This document shows, piece by piece, positions 13,269-26,900 of a stretch of DNA of 64,000 nt. This DNA is from Paragordius varius (taxonomy: Eukaryota > Nematomorpha): contig OZ176050.1 in NCBI GenBank assembly GCA_964247055.1, positions 14,446,001-14,510,000 on the forward strand. The letters are read 5' to 3'. The position numbers and the translations under genes are program-made. Below the pieces are notes generated by a model. The model saw nothing but the letters and a program-made list of their open reading frames with translations, was not told the DNA's origin and ran no database searches. The stretch's first letter is position 1. Each line of letters opens with the position of its first letter.

Positions 13269-16200
13269 AAGGGTAGGGTTGTGTATAAATATTAAATAGA
13301 ATCATAAATCGCATATTTGAACTATGGGATAATATAATTCCATAGCCAAATAAATATTTTACATCTGTATCTTAGCTTGAAAAAAAAAACTATCACACTG
13401 ATTTAATGATAAAACAGTAATTATTTTTCAAACAAATAACATCATTATATCAGCATCAATTTATAAATTAAATTTTTTAGCCTATATATATATCGAATAT
13501 TTTGGCTTTTGAGTGTAAAACACATCAAACAATTTGGCTAAAAACCCCGATTGATATCAATGCAATGGCAAATTTATCTCCAAACACTAATAATTTATCA
13601 GTTTTTGCGAAAATAAAAACATTATAGAACACATCAATTGAATGGTACAATTTAATTATTGACCCCTTTAATTTTTTATTAATGTTAGTAATAAAAAAAC
13701 ACTTTATTTCATATATCAATTCAATGGTGTTCATAAATCCCTCACCACCTTTAATTATTAAATATGAAATCTTTTGTTCTTAGGCGTGATGATATAGTAG
13801 GTAGGGATCGGACTCTTATATAGAGTTCGAACCCCGAAACTACGCAATTTTTTCATCATTTCTGTCAGCCCTGAATAGGCGAGTGTTAAAACCCCTTCAC
13901 ATGTCCGGATACAATTTATGTCCTTACCCTTTAAACATTAAAAAAGGAAAAAAAAGACTCTAAACTGTATTTAATCTTTTGTTCTTTGAAAAAATTATTT
14001 CTTTCTTAGTTTAGTAAGAACTAAAAAAACCCTTATGTTCAACCGCGACCTCATAAATTCCTCACCCTATTATTTAAAAACTTTAAAATTAATCTTTTGT
14101 TCTTTGAAAAAAAACTTTCTTTCTTTCTTCAAGTAAGAAATGAAAGTAAAAACCCTTTGTGTTCAAACCGCGGCTTCATAAATTCCTCCTCACCTCCATA
14201 TAAATTATTAAACAATAAATCTTTTGTTCATTGAAAAAAATCTTTCTTTAACTAAAAAAAAACCTTTGTGTTCAGCCGCAGCGGTTGTTTCACTGCGCAT
14301 GGAAGCGCCCATAAAAACGCCATGTTTCCAATCAAGCGCCGCGTAAACAAGTGGAATGCCCCCTGACGGTCTCCGCCCCCCAAAAATGATGGCAGAAATT
14401 GGAACTCCTTTTCCATCCTCCCACAACGGATCCATAATAGGACATTGTCCAGCCGGGGCACAAAACCTAAATTATGTATGTATTAAATTAATGTATGGCC
14501 ATTTACAGTTCAAATTCACCCTCGAACAATTCAAATTCACCCTTGAAAAATTCAAATTCACCTTCGAACAATTCAAATTCACCCTTGAACAATTCAAATT
14601 CACCCTTGAACAATTCAAATTCACCCTTAAACAATTCAAATTCACCCTTAAACAATTCAAATTCCCCTTCGAACAATTCAAATTCACCCTTGAACAATTC
14701 AAATTCACCCTTGAACAATTCAAATTATATACCATTTACAATTCAATTTCACCCTTAAACAATTCAAATTCCCCCTTAAACAATTCAAATTGGCCCTTAA
14801 ACTATTCAAGTTCACCACCCTAAAATAAATTATGTGTTTTTTAAGATGATTAAATATTACCTATAGTTTTTTATATTTTGAAAAAAAGAAATTTTGTATG
14901 GTAATCAAAATAATACTGACAAAATAATAAACGTTACCATAAAAATATGTTTAATTATTATGATGAGTTATATTAAACCGGGATTTCATAATTTATTTTT
15001 AGGGTAAATTTGAATTGTTCGAGGGAGAATTTGAATTGTTCAAGGGTGAATTTAAATAGTTTAAAGTTAATTGGAATTTAAAAGTGTAACAATAAAAATT
15101 TATTCGAGTATCGCAGCAATATACCAAAACGATATTGTTTTTACGCTAAAAACAGTGATTGTATTAAAATTATATTGCAAGCAATTATAATTCAGCTCTA
15201 GTTTGACAAAAATTACTAGGAATAATCGTCGAAAATTATCGATACATTTATATAATTTTCGTAAAAAATCGAAAATTCAGAATAAATTTATATAATTTTA
15301 GCTGAATTATAATTGCAATATATTAATATCAAATAATATTTTGTAAAACTCAAATAAATTTTCAAATTATGAAAGTCTCCTCGCCATTTTCCTAGAGCAA
15401 GTATTGGGAAAATGGCCACGCAGCGATATTTTAGAATAAAACTATTTTGTCTAGATATTCAATAAAAATAAATCCTTATAAACTAATTAAGGCTTAGTTA
15501 TTGTATTACCAATTAATATCTATATTTCTTACTTATTTTGCAACGCCAAACGATAATTTTATAAAAAAACATGGCTATAATTTTACTTTTTATGTTATGT
15601 CTTTAGGTTTATTGTATCATTTGATTTAAGTTTAGAATTATTAAATGAAAACTATTGAATATTTAATTTCTCTAAAATCAATCAATGAATCTTAATTCTA
15701 CTGTTAGGTTATAAAATAATCAATTAATAAAAAATACGATTATATTAGCTTTATATTGTGTCCATAAAATTTACTTATTATTTTTACTGAACAAACCAAA
15801 AATAACTCCTGTAAAGAAAATTTCCAATTCGATAAATTATTTTAAGGTCAAAACCATTCTTTGGGTGGTAATATACATTCCAATAAATTCGATTATTATT
15901 GCTGAATTTACATACATATACCCCATGACAACCATATTAATCTTATTATAATCAAAATTTACACATTATATCAAAAAATAATATCCAGAAATTCCTTGAG
16001 TAAAAAGTAAAAATTTAAATTTTGATGCATAAAAACGCACCTCGAATTCTATTATCAAAAAATATCCAGGAATACCTTGTAAAAAAGTAAAAAATTTAAA
16101 AATTCTGATAATTTTTTTTACATTTGAAAAAAAAACTGCAAAAAACGCACCTCGAATTCTATTATCAAATAATAATACCCAGAAATTCCTTGCAAAAAAA

Positions 16201-19200
16201 AGTAAAAAATTAAATTTTGTGAGTAAAATTTACCTCGAATTCGGATGGGCCGCTAACTGACCACTAGCTTTGGTCCAATTTTTTAGACCGGTCCAGGAAG
16301 TGATTGAAATGTCTGCATGAGTTTTTTCACCTTTGGGCCCCCCAAAGACTTCCTCTTCAAGACCTTCCCAAAATACGCCCCCATCACTTGTTTCAGCCAC
16401 ATTCGTAAATATTGTATTGTTCTTTATAACTTCCATAGCATTGGGATTCGTTTTATATGACGTGCCTATATATATATATATGAATATGAGTTTGTGTTTG
16501 CAAAATGTAAAGAAATTTTTCTAAAAATGTAAATATGCGTATACGTATTAAAACAAAAATAAACAGCGATATTAATTGGATAAATAGACCTGAAAATATA
16601 GTGTGTGTATGGTAAAATAACCCTTTTTTACTAAAAATTACAAAACCACCTGAGAAAGTTTATAAAAAAATACATAAAATTCTTAATACTATCTAAAAAT
16701 TAAAAAAACTTTAAAAAGATTCTGTCTGGTTTTTAAACCTGGAGCAACTCCAAAAAATCCACTCTCCGGATTTATGGCATGTAAATCCCAAATACAATTG
16801 GTTTTAAAAACTTAAAAGTTTCAAAAATTAAACTTTGCGTATATAAATAACTACTATCAAACAGTCAAATACATAAACTTTTTCTGTTTTGAACATAATT
16901 TAACTAAAATCCCAATACCCTAAAACATTCAAAAGCAATCCAAATTTCTTAAAACTAAAACCTGGAGAAAACAATATGGGATGTAAATCCGAGATACATT
17001 AAGTTTCGAAACTTTAAAAATATCGACAAACAAACTTTCAAAAACTGAAAAAATTCAAAAAAAGTTTTAAACAATTTTACTCCCAATACCCTAAAACTTT
17101 CAAAAACAATCCAAATTTCTTAAAATTACAAAAAAAAGTTTTAAACCTGGAACAACTCCAAAAAATCCAATCTCAGAATTTATGGCATGTAAATCCCAAA
17201 AACATTTAGTTTTCGAAGCTTAAAACGTTTTCAAAAAACTACATAAACTTTTTGTGTTTTGAACACAATTTTATAATATCAGACTCTATCAAACTATCAA
17301 ATACTAAAAATTTCTCAAAAACTAAAAAAGTTTTAAACCCGGAGCAACTCCAACCACTCTCAGGATTTATGGCATGTAATCTCCCAAATACATTTTGACA
17401 TTTAGAAAGTTCTCAAAAATTTACTAAAACTTTTTCTGTTTTGGACACAATTTTACTAAAATCCCTAATGTCAGACTCTATCATCAAAAACAATCCAAAT
17501 TTCTTAAAACTAAAAAAACCTAAGGCAAGGATTTATGGCACGTAATACCCAAATACATTTAGCTTTCGAAACTTTAAAAGTTTTCAAAAAATTACTTAAA
17601 CTTTTTCTGTTTTGAACAGAATTCTAAAATCCAGAAACTAAAAATTTCAAAAAAACGTTTTTAAACCTGGAGCAACTCCAAAAAATCCACTCTCAGGATT
17701 TATGGCATGTAATACCCGGATACATTATTTTTCGGAACTTTAAAAATATCGAAAAACAAACTTTTAAAATATTTATAAACTAAAACATTTCAAAAAAAGT
17801 TTTAAACACAATTCCCCTAAAATCCCCTAAAACTTTCAAAAACAATCCAAATTTCTTGGAATTTCAAAAAAAAGTTTTTAAAAAACCTGGAGCAACTCCA
17901 AAAAATCCACTTTCAGGATTTATGGCATGTAATCTGCCATCTCCAGCATCGTCATTGAAACGCATCCAAGCTATATCATCGCCCACACAAGAGGTAGATG
18001 CGCCATCTATCGTTGGATTCATCATTGCCATATTCGTTTTTCCACACGCGCTCGGAAACGCGGCCGTATAATAAAACTTTTCTTCACCAATCGTGTTTTT
18101 ACTAAATAAAAAATAAAATTTTATATAAAAATAAAAAAGATTAAAAACCTTTTTTATAGATAAATAAAGAAAGTAAAGTTTTTTTCCAAAAACAACATTT
18201 TAATATGAAAAAAACGGCCGTATAATAAAACTTTTCACCTATCGTGTTTTTACTAAATAGGAGAGGTAAATTTTCAAATATCTATATTAAGTATATTTTA
18301 AAAACCTTTTTTTATAAATAAATAAAGTAAGGTTTTTAAAGTTTTTGCTAATATTTCCAAAAAAAAACATTTTAATATAAAACTCTTCACCTATCGCGCT
18401 TTTACTAAATAGGACAGGTAAAAATAAAATTTTATATAAAAAGGAACTTAAAAAAAAGTTTAAAAACCTTTTTTATAGATAAATAAAGTAAGGTTTGTAA
18501 AGATTTTGCTAATAATTTTATTTTCAAAAAACCAATTTAAATTGAAAGGAGGCCGTATAATAAAACTTTTCTTCTCCGCGGGCATTTTTACTAAAAAGGA
18601 GGTAAAATTTAAAAAATACAATTTTATTATATCTATCTTAAAAATAAGTATAAAAACTTTTTATAGATACATAAAGTAAGGTTTGTAAAGTTGCTAATAA
18701 AATTTTTTTCATAAAAAACAGTTTAATATGAAAAAAACGGCCTATAATAAAACTTTTCTCTGATTAGATTTTTACTAAATAGGAGGGAGAATTTTTTTTA
18801 TAATAAATATATTTATTGACAATGATTTCAAAAGTACAAGTTAAACTTTTTAGTTTATAAAGTATGATAAGAATATAGAAAATGTCATTATAAAAAGTAA
18901 AGTATGAAAATATGGCTGTATAAACCAACATTTCTCAGATTTTATTTTTACAGAAGTGAAGATAAAATATTCAAATATACCCTTAAACAATTTGAATTCA
19001 CCCTAAAATAAATAATGTGTTTTTTAAGATTAAAAATTATATCTATATATTTTAATATTTTTAAAAAATAAAATTTTGTTTATAATAAATAAAATAATTA
19101 AAAAATAATTAAGGCCATAAAGAAATACATATATTTCATATTAATAATTATTAATATTATCCCCAAAACAAAATTTATCTTTAGGGTAAATTTAAATTGT

Positions 19201-22200
19201 TCAGGAATGAATTCAAATTGTAAATGTATATTCATAAGGTACAGGTAAAGCTGTTTTATAGGTTTTTAAATAGTATAATCCAAAAAAAGAAAAGCTAATA
19301 AAATCAAACATTCGATTATTTTGGCCCTTTATTTTTAGTAAACTAAGGAAAGTTTTTTGAAAACAACCAGTGTCGAAAGCTATATAATAATATTTAGCTT
19401 GGGTTAATTAGTTAATAAACTTTTTCTTTTTTTTAAAAAACAACTAAAAAATTAGAAATGGTTTTTCAAATCGTTAAGTTTTTTTGAGTTATATAAAAAA
19501 TAATTACCCTGATGAGTTTAGCGTTTCAGTTGAAGGGACAAATCCACTAAACATGTGTTGGTTACTTATTTAAAAAACAACTAAAAAATTACAAATCGTT
19601 TTTCAAATCGTTAAGTTTTTTTTGAGTTATTTTAAAATAATTACCCTGATGAGTTTAGTGTTTCAGTAGAAGGGACAAATCCACTAATTAACATGTGTTC
19701 AGCCAGCCATCCTTCCCTCTTTGCTAATATACTTCCCAGGCGGAGGGCAAAACACTTTTTACCTATCAAATAATAAATTATGAAAAAGATTTAAAAAAAA
19801 GTTAAAGACAAATAGGTTGTTTTTTGAAATACTTTTCAAACATGCTTTGATTTTTTTACAATATAACCAATATTACAGTGCAAAATCATCTAAATTGGTA
19901 ACATTGTTTTCAAATATATAAATTTTTTTATAAATATATAATTAATTTGATATAGATAACCACACTTTTTTAAACATAATTTGATTTTTTTACAATATAA
20001 TTTATAGTTTTTTATAGCAATATAGGTATTAGACATCTAAATTGGTAACATTGTTCTCAAATATATTAATTTAATTGTAAATATATAATTAATTTAATAT
20101 AGATAACCACACTTTTTTAAACATGCTTTGATTTGATTTTTTTGAAAAATTTATAGTTTTACATTGCAATAAAGGTAGAGACATCTAAATTGGTAACATT
20201 GTTCTTACAAATATATTAATTTTTTATAAATATATAATTAAGGACTAAATATCACATTTATTAAAGTATGGTTGGTTGTCTTTTCAAAAAATTATATAGT
20301 TTAACAAATAAAGGTATATCAACTATATTGGTAAATAACATTGTTCTCACATATATTAATTTTTTTATAAATATATAATTAGGGACTAAAATATCAGATT
20401 TATAAAAGTATGGTTGGTTGTCTTTTCAAAAAATTTTGTCATAATTTTACATTGCAATAAAGGTAGAGACATCTATATTGGTAAATAACATTGTTTTCAA
20501 ATATATATATTTTATTGTAAAATATAAATAAAGACTAAAAATCTAGGAAATTTATTAAAGTATGGTTGGTTGTCTTTTCAAAAAATATTCTAAAATTTGT
20601 TTTGTAAGATGATTCAAATTTTTAGCATATTTTATTTAAAAAGAATAAAAATTTATAAAATATATGGTACTATCAAAATTTAAATTTATAATAAAGACAG
20701 GTATAGTTGAAAAACAAAAAATTTAATTTTCTATTCTGTTTGAGCATACATGCATTATAAATGAGACTTATAAAGTGAAATATTTATAATTTAAAGTAAC
20801 TTTCATGTTTAAAACCTTTATTTATTAAGCAATCACTAAAATGTGGATTACCAGTTAATATCTCTATTCCTTATATTGGAATCCAAATCAATATATTACA
20901 TTACGAGTAAATAAGTATACATTGCTAGAAAGTTATTAATTTTTGCCAAATAGAATAGTATATAACAAAGGGCGGTATTATTGGCTTATAGTTGATTTTT
21001 TCACTTTTTACTTTTTATAGCCAATAATAATTCTCTTTGGTGCATATATGCTTATGGCAATATATACCATTTCCCAGTCTAAATAAACGTTTTCCCAGTC
21101 AATCGAAACATTTTCCCAGTCAATCGAAACGTTTTCCCAGTCAATCAAAACGTTTTCCCAGTCAATCGAAACGTTTTCTCAATCAATCGAAACGTTTTCC
21201 CAATCAATCAAAACATTTTCCCAGTCAATAAAAACATTTTCCCAATCAATAAAAACGTTTTCCCAATCAATAAAAACGGTTTTATTTTTGATGATAAATA
21301 TCAAAACAAGAATATAAAAACAACTTTTAACCATTATCAGCGTAATATATGGATATTATTTTTTATAAAAACACCGTTATTGAATGACAATTTTTCCAAA
21401 TATATTCCAGTGCACAATCATTAATAACATATTCTTTAAAAAATTTTTTGGAATTGGAGATGTTTTTGAGATAATATTTTTTATTGTATTGATGGTTCGC
21501 ATTATTTGCGGCTAACTTACAAAATCTATAGTTACGGATGAAATATTAAATATAAAAATAATGTATCAATTTTATCTCAAAGGTTATTTAACACTTCATA
21601 TTGGATCTTAAACATAAATTTTACCCTAATTTTATAATATTTATCATTTGGTTCATCGGGTGCCCAATGCGGCTTTATCTTTGTGCGGCCCACTAAAAAT
21701 TTAGAAATCCATCTGCAAAAATATGCCCACCAAATCTTAGTATTATTCATATTTCTTACGCAATTACTCTTAATGAGTTTATTAAATTGGTAACAAATTA
21801 AAAAAATTGTTATATTTTTGTATTTTACAGTCTTATGTCTAATCGAAAAATTATTTATGAAATATATCGAATGCGGAACGCCGTGCTTTTTAAGTAATGC
21901 CGCCCGCGAAGCCATTTGGTTAGACACCCCTGTTTTGGTCAAATATCTTTTTATTAAATATTTTTAAATTTAGATATATTTTCCGACAGTATTTTTATGG
22001 AAAAACTTGACATGTTTAAAAACTGTTCTAAAGCGTTCGGTAATTATTATTGCGAACCATCAATAAAATAAAAATTATCTTAAAAACATCTCAAATTCCA
22101 AAAATATAATTTTTAAAGAATAAGTCATTATTGGTACACTGGAATATACTTGGTAAATTGTCATTTAATAATTGTTTTTCTATAAAAAAATAATAGCCTA

Positions 22201-23952
22201 ATATTACGCTAATAATGGTTAAAAGTTATTTTTATATCTTGTTTTAATATTTACCATCAAAAATAAAACCGTTTTTATTGATTGGGAAAATGTTTTTATT
22301 GATTGGGAAAATGTTTTTATTGATTGGGAAAATGTTTTTATTGATTGGGAAAATGTTTTTATTGACTGGGAAAATGTTTTGATTGATTGGGAAAACGTTT
22401 CGATTGATTGGGAAAACGTTTCGATTGACTGGGAAAACGTTTCGATTGACTGGGAAAACGTTTCGATTGACTGGGAAAACGTTTCGATTGACTGGGAAAA
22501 TGTTTCGATTGACTGGGAAAACGTTTATTTAGACTGGGAAATGGTATACTTACTCATACAGTACATATATACAGTTTGCATTTTAATAGTTGCTTATTTC
22601 ACACACGCTATAGTTGGGTAATTTGCAACACTGTAGTGTATGGAAAAAAGAAAATAATTGTTTTTTCAAAAAAATTTTTTTTCCATTATTCACTACACTA
22701 TTGTGTTGTTCAACTATAGTGTAAAATAAACAACCATTAAAATGCATACTGTATATATATATATATATATATATATAGCTCTTTTAATAACATTTTGTCA
22801 TTTTTTTCACAACTATTTAACAAAAATAAAGTTTAAAATCTTTTAAAATTCTCAATTATATAAAAAATTATTTTACTATTACCTAATAAACTGTTTCCAC
22901 CATACCCACTGCCATAAGATGCAATTTCATTATTTTTTGGAATATGAGCTACCAAAGTCCTTTCGGGATCACAAGGCCAATTATTGACTAGTTTTTCTGT
23001 ATGAAAAAAAATTTTGATTTTTTTAGCGAAAATTTCTTTGATATTGATTTGAATTATTACGAGTTAGTTTCAAAATTACAAATTTACACATGTAGGGCAT
23101 AAATAATTGAAGATAGCTCTAAAAAAATTCTTTAATAACACCGATAAGTAGGCAAAATTATTTAATCAATGCGTAAATCAAAAGAAAAAACAATCTGTTT
23201 TATGTCAATTTTTGAACATACATAATATCGCGTTAATAAAAAGTATCACAAAAAAGTAAAAATAGAGAAAAACATAGCTTTATAACAGTATGAGAAATAT
23301 ATATTGTTGGAAAGTTATTAATTTTTGCCAAATGTAGCATATATGCTGCAAAGAGAATTATTATTGGCTAATAATGGTAAAAAGTGAAAAAAAACAACTA
23401 TAAGCCAATAATACTGCCCTTTGTTTTTTATATATATGCCATTTGGCAACAATTAATAACTTTCTAGCAATATATACTTACTCATACTCTAATAATAATA
23501 ATACAAAGAATAGATGGATTAACCTAGTTAAATAAATGGAGAAAAATTGAAAAATTGACAAACCAAATCTCAATATTAATAGCTTAAAAAAGCTGAAGTC
23601 TTGATTAATTATTTTTTTCGGAAACTTTTTCGGATACTCCAAAAGTCTTCTTTACACAAAAAAATTTACCATTTTGCTAGGAATTTTAACAATAAATTTC
23701 ATTTCTATTAAAAAATTTCAAAAAAACTTTTATAGAATTTACTCGTAAGAGGTAAAGGACACCCCATAGAATGCAGGCATTTAACAAAATCGTCTTGGCC
23801 CAGCTGGCTTAGCACTTTATCAGACATTCGAGTCATGATTCGCATAGAAGCGACGACATACGGACTATCGGTTAATTGAATCCCAATCTTCGAGAGGGGT
23901 GAACCAATTGGGCCCATACTAAATGGTATAACATACATGGTTCGACCTATCA

Positions 23953-23989
<37 letters not shown>

Positions 23990-26900
23990 ACAACATGTAA
24001 AGACAAATATTTTGTTTAATATACATATTTAAAACGCAACATTTTTTTAAAGCAAACGCAACATTTTTTAAGCAGAGGAAACTGAAAAATGCTGCCAATT
24101 GCTTAAAAAGGTTCCCTTTGTGTTGCGAATGCTTGAAAAAATGTTGCGTTTGCTTGAAAAAAGATTGATTGAAAAATGGTATACCTGGTTTAACCTAACC
24201 CTTGATTGATCAATCGATTTCGCAAATAATGTAAAACGGTTTAAATCAATGATAAATTTTTGGATTGCGCCTTAGCATATTTTGCATCAAATAAAACTAC
24301 GGTAATAATCAATAAATATTTCTGTAAGATTGTTTAAAAAACTTAATCATTTTCAATTATAATTATAAAAAAGAGATAAGATTTCAAAATTTATTACATA
24401 TAAACAGTAAATTCCCCCTCTCTAAACATCTAAATACCCAAAAATAATTCAGGTGTCGAGAATCCACCAAATCTCTACACTACAGTCATGTATCCTTTAT
24501 TTTATCAAGAATTTATTTATTTTTTCGTTATAAATATTTGGGTAAAGAATGGAAAAAAACAAGAGAGTTCTATGGTGTATTAACAATATAATATATTCAT
24601 GAAAAAAGTATAAGAATTATCATAGAGCTCTTGTTTTTTTACCATTCTTTACCAAATATTTATACCTCTCATTTAACAGAGGAAGAAAAAAATAAATTTT
24701 TGATAAAATAAAGGATACATGTTAGGAATTTGTAAAAGAACAAAAAAAAGTACCTTTCATACAACCAGGGAATCGATCTGTCCACAGAGCTTTTTTCATA
24801 TCAGCTGGGCTCATCCAATTACCCAGGGTTCCTTTGATACCTTCTTTGGGGGTTGGGATAGTTTCTCGTTTATCGGGCGTTGTAATGTAAGTTTTGCCTT
24901 CAACTCGAGCCACGTCGGCTGGATCCGTTAATGTTAACCAACTATAGAAATGTGGTTGTAAAAAAAAGTTTTAATTTTCTTGTTTTAATTTTTTATTCGC
25001 GAATAAAATATATAGTTTGATTAAAAGAATATATATTGTGGTAATTTTGATTAAGGTATAATGGGATAAAACGTAAATATATAGACATATATATAAAAAT
25101 TTGTTTTGAAAAAAGACAACTTCATACATACATTTTCAAATCTTAATTTTTTTTGTTTGTATAAAAGCCATTTTAATTACGATTGTAAAATATAAAATTG
25201 ATTGTGTAGTAATATATACATCGATTTCTCATACTATTCAATATTAAGTAATGAGTTATATTCAAAAAATAAAGATTTAAAAAGTAGGCTTGTCATTTTC
25301 GAAAAAAATATTTGTCTTTTTATTGTTACGTTTTATCCGTATAATTTCAATTTTTACTGTTTTATAACACGAATAAGGATTTATTTAACTTTTATGACCT
25401 CATATCTTACGCGGAAAGATTTCATTTTTTATATATCGCTTAATAAAGACTTTTTTATTTCTATAGCTATCAAATATTTAATAAAATCAGCAACACACTG
25501 CTTTGATTTTTAAAACTCACACACAACAAATTACTTAAAATGCTGTAAATCCGTTTTGTAATTTTTGCTTTTTCTTGTATATGCAATCTTTTTTAGATCT
25601 AATTGAAACAAAAAAGTATAAAAAAATAATTACACCTAAACTATGAGATAGATAGATGGAAACGTTCACACTTTAATGACAAGGTATCAGTGACATTATA
25701 TTATTGTAAAATAAATTTTTTTAAAAAAAATTGTATACAAAATTATTTAGGAGCATCATACTAAAACTTATTCTTTAGATAGTGAAAAATAAATCAATCC
25801 ATAAACTAAGCAAAATTTCATCAGATACCTAAACAAATATAAATGATATCTTAAATAAATATAGTTTTTGTAAAAAAAGAATTTATATGCAAAAAAAGGG
25901 GGTTTGATATAATTGGGTATTACACACACCCCCGCATATATGATATTTTACATAGGTCATTAGGGCTTTTTGTTTAATTTGTTTGCTCATTTTTTGTCAT
26001 ATCAAGGACAGTGAGCGCCAAATTTGGTTGTAAAATATTGAAATATGTCCATTTATTAATTTTTATACATATATACCATTTACAGTTCAAATTCACCCAT
26101 GAACAATTCACAATTCACCCTAAAAAAATTATGTTCACTATTAATAGGAAATATGTATCTTTATGGCTTAGTTTATTATTTTTTAGGTATTATTTTAATT
26201 TTAAACAAAATTTCCTTTTTTAAAAATATAAAAAAATATAGATATATTTTCTTAAAAACTCTTAAGTTATTTTATGGTGAATTAATTTGTTTAAATGTGA
26301 ATTTAAATTGTAAAAGGTATACATAAATCCATATATCCCAAAAATATTATAGATAAAAGAATTAGAAAATAAATTTAAAAATGTGAAATATTCGAAATTG
26401 TTTATAACATAAAATCGTTGATCAAAACATTTAAATATGTATAATTAATTTTAATAAACACTTCGCTAATTTACTGCATTCTAATTAATCAACAATAAAA
26501 CTAATTAACAAGACTAAAATTTAAAAAAACATGAAAAATAAAAAAACACACCAAACTTAGATGACATGTTCATATAATGTTATGGTTAAAAATTAAATGA
26601 TTAATGACTTTATTTTATATACTCTCCACTCCCTAATACACTTTCTCCTTTTTTTTACTTTTTACATTTTTTAATTTTTGCCATTCATTTTTTGTTTTTA
26701 CTGTAAACTTAGAGGGGGACTGAAATCTATATATATGTGCTAAAATGCTCACCAATTATGATATTTGGGCAGGGGTTTGACTATGCCCTCAGCCAACATA
26801 GTTTCCAACAAATTGGTATTTTCTTGAGATGTTCCATCACACACATAAATATTGTCAGGCTTACAAATTTCAGCCTTTTCTTCAATGTAAGCCAAAACTT

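Noticed and set aside
13783-13850. Possible tRNA gene
   Set aside because: It has a B box, but no cloverleaf with paired acceptor stem, and it continues into a body and A-rich tail with target duplications, which fits a SINE.
14356-14823. Long open frames on both strands (to 155 codons) at 14,356-14,823
   Set aside because: They are the 21-base minisatellite arm of a fold-back element; a period divisible by three keeps several frames open. The left part is antisense to PEPCK exon 10.
16738-17715. Copies of the exon 8 end considered as real alternative exons of PEPCK
   Set aside because: They lack the P-loop half of the exon and no strong acceptor precedes most of them. Kept as decaying duplicates unless transcripts show otherwise.
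17856-18071. Plus-strand open frame of 71 codons
   Set aside because: Antisense shadow of PEPCK exon 8.
21037-21231. Open frame of repeated FPSQSKR
   Set aside because: Translation of the 21-base unit of the fold-back element, not a protein.
21577-21942. 121-codon minus-strand open frame in the fold-back centre
   Set aside because: It runs through a hAT-like fragment, has no recognised domain and no supporting splice structure.
21063-22549. Minisatellite arms considered as a CRISPR array
   Set aside because: Units are contiguous without spacers and the genome is eukaryotic.
22379-22621. Open frame of repeated IDWENVS
   Set aside because: Inverted arm of the same fold-back element.
24719-24931. 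Plus-strand open frame with a plausible length
   Set aside because: Antisense shadow of PEPCK exon 4.
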